Assembly: GCA_027604685.1 (NCBI GenBank)
Contig: JADHYX010000349.1
Coordinates: 1 to 23,581, forward strand
Origin: Lobulomyces angularis
Lineage: Eukaryota; Chytridiomycota; Chytridiomycetes; Lobulomycetales; Lobulomycetaceae
DNA length: 23,581 nucleotides
Direction of reading: 5' to 3'
In this document: one piece after another, positions 12,522 through 22,384 of the stretch
How positions within the stretch are numbered: position 1 is the first letter of the stretch
Layout: the number at the start of each line of letters is the position of its first letter
The notes under the pieces: model-generated
The model's input: only the letters and a program-made list of their open reading frames with translations
What the model was told of the DNA's origin: nothing
Databases searched by the model: none
Translations under genes and position numbers: made by a program

Positions 12522-14360
12522 CTAAAATAAAGTTCCTCTCATATTTTTAACACCACATCTATTGCATAAATCACTATAAAATTGTTATTAGTAATAAGGA
12601 AAGTGCTATTTATTACGCGAAGTTACTAGGACCATGTCGCCACATAGGAGTTGAAGTTGTTAAACAAAAAGAGCATGTTCTAGTTAATACTCCATTTAAA
12701 TTTTTAATAAATGTATTTTTCGACTTTTCAGATAAAAATCCTTTTTCTAATTTTTTTTCTCTTACCATCTTCTCAATACAGTTAAGCTCATAATTGCAGT
12801 CGCTACTGGTATCACTATTATCTATTTTTAATTTTTTATATCCATTTCTTTTATTAACTTTCCAGTTCCTAAAGTCGGATTGTTCATACATACACTCAAA
12901 ATTCCTTCTTGGGGTGTTAATTTGTGAAATATTTTGATTATTTTCCTCAACACTATATTTGGTGTTTTCATCACAGTTTGGAACATAAACTAGATGACGA
13001 GAAATATACTTCCTTTTTCTTTCTGTTTCTTCTAGCTCTTCCTCGCTCAGCTCTTCTTCTGATTTTTCCAGTACTCCACAATCGTTTCGAAATCGTGAAG
13101 AAAAATCTTCATTTGTTTTTTTTTGAAAAATGGTATTTTCGATGTCTCCAATAAAATTTTTTTCCTTTAAATGGTCAATTTTAACTAATTGTGATTCATT
13201 TTCTAATAACCTTTTGTCTATAACTAGAAAAAAAAAAATAAATTTTGTTGTAAAAGTACACCTTTTGTAATTGAATTCTTACTTTGTAATTGAATTTTAT
13301 CATTAATATTCTTCTGATTTTCACGAGTCTCAAACATTTTTTTTAAAATAGCACTAAGTGGTCCAGCATTGAAGTTATTAGATAGTGTTGTGTTAAAGTT
13401 TTTTACTGGAGCAATAAAAAAATAATTTCAGTTTATCGAAATAATAAAAAATAAATATTTTTACCAAAATTTTTAACAAAAAATGTGGAGCACAATTTTT
13501 CAATACTGAAATTTCTTTCAGTCGAGCCATCTATTTCCACTAAATCCAAAACCTCAATAATATCTTCTTCATTTAAGCTTTCATCATTGTCATCATCTTG
13601 ATTCACTTTATTATATATATTCCATTCCACTAAAATATTCAACTTTTCAATTTGATAGTCTTGTACATTTCTTAATATGAATTTTAAAATGTTTTTTTTG
13701 GTCAACAAGTTTTTTTTTGAGAAAAGAACTTGAAGTGAATTAAGCTTTAAATAATTAATTAATTTCTCCAGCGGATTAGATAGCTGATTTTCCTTTTACG
13801 CGTTTAAAAGGTAAAAAAAAAAGAGAAAAAGCGAAATAAAATTATAAATATTTTAAAAAAAATTTTAAATTTTAGTTATAATATTTACAATAATATAGTC
13901 AATCGCATCATAAAAGGTATTTATTGTTAAGTTAATTTCAAATTGATTTTCGCAAATTTTTTCCAGCTCTGTAATTTGAAACTTTTGAGTGAGTTTTAAC
14001 AGCTTAAGAGTTAGAAGTTGATTTTTCAATAAATTACTCTCTACTTTTCCTGTCATTATGAAATTTATTAAATTTTCAAAAGGAGCTAACTCTTCTTCAG
14101 GAAATTCAATCAAATTTTTCTCAATATTAAGATAGCTCTCCTCACTATATAAGATGTTATAAAATGTACTTGAAGAAGCTGCTAAAATAGATTTTACACA
14201 CTTAATTCCTTTTTTTTCCACACCAACTAAAATTGTGAAATCCCAGTACTTTTGATTTTTTCGCAACATTTTGAATGTGTTAAGTAATGGAGAAGGAATC
14301 TTAAAACTATATGAGTATTTTTTGAACAATTTGTCAAATTACCTCTTCATTTTCCAACAT
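12522..14360 (-). CDS. BTB-BACK protein with C-terminal GATA zinc finger
   Basis: Predicted DNA-binding regulator or ubiquitin-ligase adaptor. Six exons, read on minus: 14343-14360, 13889-14299, 13465-13783, 13283-13405, 12617-13223, 12522-12573, giving 509 aa. Residues about 1-125 look like a BTB/POZ fold (YWDFTILVG, then KSILAASSSTFYNILYS, then FENLINFIMTG). About 130-230 looks like BACK (NPLEKLINYLKLNSLQVLF, then LTKKNILKFIL). A long charged, probably disordered linker follows (EEELSEEELEETERKRK). The end is a GATA finger: CSFC, TTSTPMWRHGPSNF, CNRC, with C474, C477, C496 and C499, that is C-x2-C-x18-C-x2-C. The intron between GPSNFA and DLCNRC (12574-12616) is required to complete the finger. 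Only ten residues follow the last cysteine, so the usual basic tail is short. The first intron (14300-14342) was chosen by phase; the start is less sure than the rest. Confidence 0.82.
13798..13803. promoter_or_regulatory. MluI-type ACGCGT site in a palindrome inside an intron
   Basis: ACGCGT occurs here inside the 105-nt intron 13784-13888 of the BTB-GATA gene, flanked by CCTTTT and AAAAGG arms that form a near-perfect inverted repeat. CpG-containing words are rare in this AT-rich sequence. In many fungi ACGCGT is the binding site of the MBF cell-cycle factor. A role here is speculation, and the position within an intron argues for caution. Confidence 0.25.
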
Positions 14361-14641
14361 TGAATTTTCAGAATTGGAACAAGGGTTTTGACAAATCGTG
14401 ACTTAAAATAACAGGATTTTTTTATTCTTATTTTGCAAGTATAAAGATATCCCAAAAAAAATAATTTGACGTTTCACTACAGCAAGTTAAAATAATCGCC
14501 AGTTTGGATTCCATGAAATTTATGGTCTTTTTAAAAAGGATTAATGACCCTTGCTGAAGTCATCAATCCTACATCAAGTTGCATTAAAAATAATAAAAAA
14601 TAAAAATTTAATGAAAAATCTATTTGGATTATGCAGCAAAA
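14361..14641. other. Intergenic region upstream of the BTB-GATA gene
   Basis: About 280 bp between the WDR48 stop (14642, minus) and the BTB-GATA start (14360, minus). It must contain the WDR48 3' end and the BTB-GATA promoter. The minus frame stays open for a few codons before the BTB-GATA ATG without another ATG. No further gene, repeat or RNA is evident. Confidence 0.5.
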
Positions 14642-17600
14642 TTACTTTACATATTCCTTTTTAAGTCTATAAAATAAAATGATATCTGAACTACTTTTTA
14701 CACTTAGCAAATGCTTTAAACTGTTTAAAGTCAAATTCCTATCTAAAACTTTATCCAAAAATAATATTTCTAGATATTTTTCGCTTTTTTGTTCATTTGA
14801 AAGAGAAGCGTCCTTGGAATCTCCGTCTTCTTTACTTAAATTGAGTTCGTCCTCATTTATGACTCTTTCAAAGACATACATTAAAAGCTTTTTTATACGT
14901 AACATTCTATTCGCCGTGAGTTTACTAGCTCTAAAATTGAAAAAAAAAAAAATTAATTCTTGTTTAATTTTGTATATTACCCAATTGGCAATTCTTTTAA
15001 TTTGGATCCTTCATAGGGATTTAATAAAAAACTAATCTTAACAGGATCCCCTTTAAGCATAAAATTTCCATCAACAATGGAATTAAAAACCCAAAAAGGT
15101 AAATTTTCCTTCAGCTTCACCTTTTTTGCATTTAATTTTTCGTTAGCTTCAAGATATTTGTTTTTAATTTCCTCTATAGATAAGTTAGATTGATTTTTCG
15201 ACTGAAAATTTATTAAAAAATCCTCAAAGTTTTGTGTGTGAAAGTCTTCCAAGTGGAATCCAAATTTTTTTCTAAAACCTGCGAATTCCTCTTTTTGTTC
15301 TTGAGCAGTTATCGTCAACTCTATTTCTGAAGAAATTGGTATTAATGGGGTATCCTTTTCGTTAAAGTTTGGAATAATTTCCTTTAAGAAAAAACAAATA
15401 AAGTTAAATTTTTGAAAGAGTAATGTTGAATTACTCGAATAGCTGAATAGTCGTGCTCCTTATAACCCGAACTTTTATCCAACAGATCCATACTTATTCC
15501 CTGAACAAATTTTTTGGTCGGCAATGGAAAATTTTCAGCATTGTCACCTTCATAATCTTCTTCCTCATCATAGTCATCATCATATCTATTAGATTTTTCT
15601 TTTTTTAACTTCCAAGATTTTTGAATATCATTGGATTTCATGCGAATATGTCCTTTGATTCTATCAAATACTCCAATTCCTGTTGGTGTACCTTGCGGGG
15701 TACCATTAATATGATCCAGATTGGCGGTATTAATCACAATATTTGGATGACACCCTATTGAGTGCTTATCGGAATTTTGTGGTAGTAATGTGGGGTTTGT
15801 TGCAGAAGCATTACCCTGCGGGATAAAAGTTGATATTGGGGGAACTAATAAATTTGGTGTTACTACTCCTCCCATAGCATTAGATTGATCATTATTGTTG
15901 TTAAAAATACTTTCTTCACTTTTCAATGGTGATGTTTCAACGGTTTCATCTGCCTCTAAATTTTGTAAAGATATCGAATGTAGAGAGGGATGAGATGTTT
16001 GCTTCTCTTCAACAATGGGTTCTGGGGAAAAAAGGGATCCTAACGGGTTGCGATATGTTCGATTTATAAGTTGTGGTAACTGAGGTATAATTGTTTGAGA
16101 AATCTGAGTATTCGAAAAGTTTGCTGTGTCATTCTGAGAGAGCTGTTCAGCATGTTTTCTTTTTTCCTCTTTTATTACAAAATGGTGCTCAAAAGTAAAA
16201 TTAATAAGTAAATTTGTTAATACGAGCCTTCCAAGATTTACTAATAAATTTTTATATCAGTAATATCATAATATGATGTAATGTTACTTCGTAAATCTTC
16301 AAATCCTTGAATTGGCGTTAAACCAACATCCTCATAATAAACCTCAGCATCAAAACACTTTGCTTCTTCTAAATGAATGACAAGATTCTAAAAAACACTT
16401 AAAATAACCTTTAACACAGATAAGTAAACATACACCGCATTTTAAATCAATAGTGCACCAGTTATTTATCCATATTGAACTGTTACTTTCCAAACAAATG
16501 CATTCAAATAACTTTTCAGCATCGTAAAAAACTGTCCCATTACTATTTGTACTGCCACCACCTTCAAAAGTCAAAAATCTTGATTCTATCACTTGAAAAT
16601 CTTCAAAATTTTTTAAACTAAAATTGTTGTTCATATTTCTATAATGTTTTCCATCGCCTTTTTGTGAAGTGGATGGATCATAGTTCTTTATTAATTTTAG
16701 CAACTTAAATCGCAAGATATCCCAAATTTCAATATCGAAATTACTTTTTAATATCACAACTCTTCTTCTATCATTTAACAACGAATATTTAATGATGCAG
16801 CAGCTGCCTTTTATGGTAGTTATTGCATGTTTAAAAAATGGTTCAACCATAAGTTCTTCATTTTCATGATGTTGTATGCCATTTTGAGCACTTTCAATAG
16901 AAGCCGAAACTCCCCCAAAAGGAGAATCCTGTCTTTTATCCAACAGCGATTTTTCCAAAGTAAAGCTGGTTTCAGAGCCAAACTTTCCAAAGTTAGTAGG
17001 AAAAGGTATATCTCGCTAAAAAAAAATCATTAAAACCCTAAGTTTTTAAATTACTAGGTTTTACCCATGAATTTATGTCAGAGTTTGTTGTAGTTACCCA
17101 AAGGCGTTCTCCGTCAATGCCGCATATACCGGTTATTGGGTAATCCTCTTTAAGTATAAGTAATCTATCGCACTCTTCCTCCTCAAACTTGATTAAAGAA
17201 TTATTCGAAACATGACGTTTAGAAGGAGAAAAATGTTCATTCTCACTAGTGTTTAAAAAATCCAGCCTACAAGAATTTCTTCCTATTTTGATGATACTAC
17301 CATCTTTGCAGCCAACCCAAAATTTATCTAGATTTATTTCATTGCATGCAGACAATGTCCAAATTGGGAAATCGAATTCAAGAGTCGAAATACATGCCAG
17401 AGATCTATGCATATTCAGAGTGATTAATTTTATTCATTAACCTAGTACCTTAAGTCCCAAATTTTTAATTCAGAGCCTCCAGTAACTAAAGTTAGATCAT
17501 TCTCACAAAACAAAATTGACTTTATGGTATCTTTATGCCCATTTAACAATACTGGGAGCGAATGCGATGGTAATCTTGCATCAAAAATATTCAACACCTA

Positions 17601-18402
17601 TTTTTTTACAAAATTAAAGAATTTAAAAAGGGGATTGAATTTGAATACTCCTCCGGATCCACCATAAATGAGTTGAGTACAGTTTTTTGAAGTGGCTAGC
17701 GAATATATTCCTGTTTCTGTATCAATGGCTACAGATTGGAAAGTTAAATTTAGAACACCAATGTACCGTACCTTTTATATTTAAATTTGAATCTATGTCC
17801 CAAATGTTAACTTTTCTATCCAAACCCCCACTAACAATCCAGGGCTTTTCAGTCGGATCTTAAATTAAAAAATAGTAAATTTCATATTGATAAAAATTGT
17901 AAACAACAAATCAATAATTATAAAAAACTTACTTGCTAAACACTTCACATAATCGTTGTGATACCCTACAACGCTGTGATTTTCACAGTTGCCAATATCC
18001 CATGATATAATAGAACGATCTGATGAAGCAGAAAATACTTTTCAAAAAAAATTAATGTTTGATAAAATCAGCAATTTGAAAAAAAAATAAGAAGTTCAAC
18101 ATACCGTTATCACCTTTTATTACAATATCATTTATCCAATCAGTGTGATAAGGGTATATGATGTTTTCATGGATATTAATACTATAGTTTTCCTAACGTT
18201 AAAGATGTTAAAAAAAAATTTGAGCGAAATTGGTACTCACTTTCAGGTTATACTTAATTAGTTGAGAATCTCTTCCTGCAGACAATAAACAATTGAATTT
18301 TTTAGAATATCTTATTGCATTAGAACCGTTCAAGTGAGTTTTATTGTTGTTTATTAAATTAAAGGAAATTCTACTTGTTTCTTTGGATTCATTTATTGAC
18401 AT
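14642..18402 (-). CDS. WDR48: WDR48/UAF1-type WD40 protein, deubiquitinase activator
   Basis: Orthologue of WDR48 (UAF1; Bun107 in fission yeast), which binds and activates the deubiquitinases USP1, USP12 and USP46. Twelve exons, read on minus: 18241-18402, 18105-18192, 17933-18037, 17772-17858, 17649-17728, 17449-17597, 17065-17404, 16434-17015, 16288-16387, 15435-16240, 14981-15381, 14642-14930, giving 1062 aa. The N-terminal propeller begins with HLNGSNAIRYS and SAGRDS and has clear blades (SASSDRSIISWDI, SGGLDRKVNIWDI, VTGGSELKIWDLR, WVTTTNSDINSW). The ancillary part has INLGRLVLTNLLINF, matching LNLGGLLLQALLEYW of animal WDR48. A low-complexity N/D-rich insert of about 200 residues follows. 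The C-terminal SUMO-like domain region contains WVFNSIVDGN, LTANRMLRIKKLLMYV and LDKVLDRNLTLNSLKHLL. The protein is longer than the human one (677 aa), mainly because of inserts. Confidence 0.93.
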
Positions 18403-18665
18403 TATATTTAATATGGTAGTTAGTTACTTAAGAGAAAAAAAAAAAAAAAAAGGAAAAAAAAATTAATATATTAGCAATTTTAAAATATTATTGAGATCAA
18501 TGTTTATAAAAAAAATATGCAAAAAAATAAAAAAAAAATTTTCATTTCAGTTACTATACAAAAAACCTTTATTCAATTACACTTTTTTAAATTAAATATT
18601 ATATAATAGATGCTATATAATTAAATTTATAATAAAAAATCTACTGTAATTTAGTCTTAAACAGT
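18403..18665. other. Intergenic region upstream of WDR48
   Basis: About 260 bp between the metacaspase B stop (18666, minus) and the WDR48 start (18402, minus). It is almost entirely A/T runs, including a 17-base A tract near 18436-18452. Nothing coding is seen; it presumably holds the metacaspase B 3' end and the WDR48 promoter. Confidence 0.5.
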
Positions 18666-21600
18666 TTATAGACCAAAGTTATCATCCAATGAAATTTCCA
18701 ATCCGCTAGAAAATTGAGGTGTTTGATGGTACTTCTTTAAACTCAACCTGATGTTAACTATTAGTTCTCGAAAGGTTGGGTTAGGATTATTTGGTGTTAC
18801 AAATCTAATTAAAGCGTTTGTTAATGCTCCTGTATTTTTTACTTCCACATCGGTTTTGCTATCTTCAAACTTTCCATTTTAATATCGTTAAACATAAAAT
18901 TAATTTATGGACAAGAAAAATTTACTTGAGTAGATCCGCTTAGCATTGTGCAATATGCCTTGGTATGCCTACACTTATTTTCCATATTTTCATTTTCCAC
19001 CTTTTCATTTCTTCTGGTGAGAGTTAAGTTCTGGAACACCCTTTTTGGAAAAAATTTTTAATGCATTTTGATAAAAGTATCGTCGTTACTTTGTTGCAGT
19101 ATTCCAAAACTCGCTTTTCTTACAGCATGGCTCCTTGACTTCATTTTTATCCATGGCTCCTATGTCTAAATCATTGGTTTATGCATTATAAAGGATTTAT
19201 AACAAAACCTTACCAGCCGTATACTGAAATGGAAAAACTAACGCCGCCCCAGAATTACAACAATCAAAAACAGCGGTGAATCTGCATCCAACCTAACATA
19301 CAAAATTACAATTTTCTATTTGTAGTATGTTACCGGTAAATTTTTACACAAAATTTCATGCATTTCGTCATCTGCAATTTTTCCCACATCTTTGTAATCA
19401 ACAGGAAATATGGTTTCATCCTTACTTCTCTCTAAATGCAAGTTATCAATTTTAAGATTAAATTTTATTTTTCTCATACTTTCTCCAGATGATTCTACAC
19501 CGCCATGACCAGAAAAATAAAAAAATAAAGAGTCTCCCGCTTTTGCGCCTTCAGCTAACCATTCCATTCCCATTATAATATTTTTCTTTGTAGGTAGCAA
19601 ACTCTTACTTTCTTCGCTAATTTCAAATTCATCAGTTAAACAACGCAATAGAGTTTTATCATCTTTAAAGTGGTAAACATTTTGTAGCCATTTTTTCATT
19701 TTTTTTAAATCGTTCCCACAAACATGTTGATCTCCGTAATTTATTCCTATCAATAAAGCTTTCCTTTTGCCAACAGTAGCACTAAATTAAAAAAATCAGT
19801 CAAAAATTGATAAAAAATTTTCACAAATAGCTTGCCTATGTGCAGTGGCGTCATTTTTCTTAAAGGGACCATCTGGAGCAATTGCATCAGAACCATACAT
19901 CACTTTATCATCAGAGTGTGAGTCAGTCGAGGCACTAGGTATGCTATCAGAATATAATTTGTCTCGTAATACACCTTCTTCTTCTGAGCTCTTAGAGGCA
20001 ACAGATAAGGAATCTGATTTGTTACTGTCCTCCTAAACAAGAGAATATGAAATTTATCAAAAACCTTCCAAATTACCACAATTGAATTAACTGGTGATAT
20101 ATCCACATTTTCAACTTCGGAACCAGAGCGTTGGCTATTTTTTGAACTTTTTGGTGATTCTTTACTGGTATCATCAGAACTATTTAAGACTTTTTTCAAA
20201 GATGAAAATAAATTACTAAAAAATCCAGATTTTTTTCCTGATGACTTAGCATTTTTATTTTTTCGATTAATATAAAAAAAAAGGTTGAAAAATATTTATT
20301 TGAGTTTTTTTTTACATCTTTTCCTTTTGAAACCCCCTTTCCTTGTACTTCACTTTCTGACATTGCATCATCATCATCGTTGGAAAAAAAGTTTATAAAT
20401 ATAGGAATGAGTTTTTGAGCAAGTGGTATTTCATTTTTCATTCTTGTTAAAGGTTGATTAGTCTGCTTGTTGACTACCGGAAAGTATGGTGTTAAAATGT
20501 AGTAAATTACAAAACTTGTCATTTGATTAAAAATAGGTAACTTTTCAGTTGTTGTAATTGTTAAAATAAAATAAAAATTATTTTGAATTTCAATCCATCT
20601 TAAAATGTTTTGAAAGTGTATAATGATATCCAAATTGTCATTTGACATCCCCGAAGATGGAATCAAATGATGTGTGGAAATTTTAATATTTACAAATGGG
20701 TTTTGATTGAATAACGCCTTCAATTAGAATGCATTAAAAGTTAAAATAGATAAATACTTACTTTAAGAAATTCTGCTTTGCATTTATCGTTCAGAAATTC
20801 TTGAACTGTTGGTCTTGATGGAAGCATTTGACACTTTTTCACATGCGAGAATTTTTGCTTACCCCCAGTTTTCAGCAAGTTGCCTACAAACTATTCTTAA
20901 TTAAAATTTTTGCAAAATTTACCACAAAGAACACAAGCACTAGTATAATCTCCTCTAGTTTGCGTATGTGTAATCTGCAAGAGTTTTTTCGAAAAATACT
21001 TAATTTTTTCATCTGTTAACACAGGATTAGTAAAGAGAATAAAATGAAAATGTTACCTGAAAGTTTATTTTCAAATGTATCATTTTTAATCTTTTTCTTT
21101 ACTTGTTCAGGGAAAGATATGATAGTTTTCGGAGGTTTTATACCTAAAACATGATTCTTAAGTTTTATTTGCGCTAAATTTTACTAACCAGGTTTTGCGA
21201 GTTCTAGCTGTAGGTTTTTTACATCGTTATCTGCAGAGAGTTCCTTGGGAGATCGCAAATCGGAAGTGGAAAGTTCCAAAGATTGCAAACCAATATCTCG
21301 AGAAGAATCAGTATTTTTAAAGTTTGCAAAATTGTTGTTTGGAAGAAGATTGTGTTGCAAAAGAGTCACTTGAGGCTGCTTATAACCAGAATTTATTTCG
21401 TTCATCATCAACGGAGTAGTCACTGCATCAATTTAATATACGTAAAGTTAATGGAAAAAAATGTACATTTTAAAAATTACACTCTTGAAGAGGCGTACCA
21501 CTGTTATTTTTAAGTATAGAAAAGTTATCCATGCTGAGATGATTATTAAAAACCGGTATAGTATTTAAATTGCCATCAACTTGTGCTAGGTTTACGATTG

Positions 21601-22039
21601 GGACCGGCACTATATTAAGAAAAAATGGTGTATTATATGTTTTAAGTATTCTTAAACATCACTATCTTTACCAGAATACAATCGATTATAATCACCATCG
21701 GTTGCATAAAAAGAAGAAGGAAAAACTTCTGATTCGTCTCCATGCCATGTTGGTTGATGATTGGGTTTAGCTGCTGCGTGATGTTCAAAAAGAAATTAAA
21801 AAGATAGAGTTAGATCCAGTCATTTTAAATTTAAAAAAAAATGAAATTGTTGTGCAATTGAAAATAAAAAAGAATCCATCTTTACCTGAATTGTTATTGT
21901 TGTTTTCTTTTACATGACTGAAGTGAAATGCATTCTGTTTGAAAAGTTCGATATTTTCCAAAGTTGTATCAGTAGAGTAAGCTTCCATTTCATTCAAACT
22001 TCTTTTCTTGAAATTGTGATTGTTAAAGTCACCCAGCAT
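18666..22039 (-). CDS. MCA1: Metacaspase B with N-terminal C2HC zinc finger, paralogue of metacaspase A
   Basis: Type I metacaspase, paralogue of the 9154-12220 gene. Sixteen exons, read on minus: 21886-22039, 21672-21773, 21499-21609, 21189-21422, 21057-21143, 20923-21012, 20762-20883, 20316-20717, 20077-20244, 19836-20032, 19480-19781, 19334-19431, 19214-19292, 19090-19165, 18926-19040, 18666-18869. The model gives 846 aa. Order: N/Q/S-rich N-terminus; finger C256-x2-C259-x13-H273-x3-C277; shared domain (ILRWIEIQNN, QMTSFVIYY, PLTRM); acidic/Ser-rich linker; KRKALLIGINYG; catalytic His648 in YFSGHGG; Cys701 in VFDCCNSG, where the usual His after the Cys is Asn. The intron 19782-19835 has a GC donor (AG|GCAAGC). 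Intron 19432-19479 is 48 nt and free of stops, so it may be retained. Exon 2 has a NAGNAG-type acceptor (CAGCAG), so its length may vary by one codon. The start ATG is likely but not certain. Confidence 0.88.
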
Positions 22040-22384
22040 CACTACTTTCAAAGATTTATAATGGTAATGTACACTATGTAAAAATTTTTTTTTTCCGACA
22101 TTTTTGAGTTTATTTACTGTAATGATTCGTTTTCATTTCTAAAATTTTTCGCATGAACCGAAAGAATTAATTTTATGTTTAACGTTAGAGTTGAGCTATA
22201 ATTTGTGATATGGCAGAAAGTTATAATTTTTATTGTAGCAGAAATTTATAATTTTCCTTGTAAAGAAATTTTACTTTCAAGAAAATTGCATTCTACATGA
22301 CATGTATTACTGTCTTGAATTAAATTATAAAAAAAATTAACTTTATTAACATTAAAATCTAAGTGTTTAAATTTCTTCACCAAT
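22040..22384. other. Intergenic region upstream of metacaspase B
   Basis: This lies between the eL24 stop (22385, minus) and the metacaspase B start (22039, minus). It contains a short imperfect tandem repeat (22213-22255) and A/T runs. An alternative ATG on minus at 22101 opens a 17-codon frame that is not in phase with the gene. No other coding sequence is supported. Confidence 0.5.
22213..22255. repeat. Short imperfect tandem repeat
   Basis: A unit beginning GCAGAAA-TTATAATTTT occurs at 22213 and again at 22238 (25-bp spacing), with one substitution in the first 18 bases. A more degraded third copy may precede it near 22193. It sits in the presumed promoter of metacaspase B. It could be a duplicated factor site or chance slippage in AT-rich DNA. 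Confidence 0.45.

Noticed and set aside
12574..12640. A truncated GATA finger ending after GPSNFA, as the unspliced frame suggests.
   Set aside because: A 43-nt GT-AG intron restores DLCNRCGV in frame, so the finger is complete. An earlier donor at GTAACT was dropped because it breaks frame.
14981..18402. Transposon or viral origin for the gene-rich block, suggested by the inverted repeats near the window ends.
   Set aside because: All eight genes are ordinary cellular eukaryotic genes with spliceosomal introns; no transposase, integrase, capsid or terminal duplication was seen.
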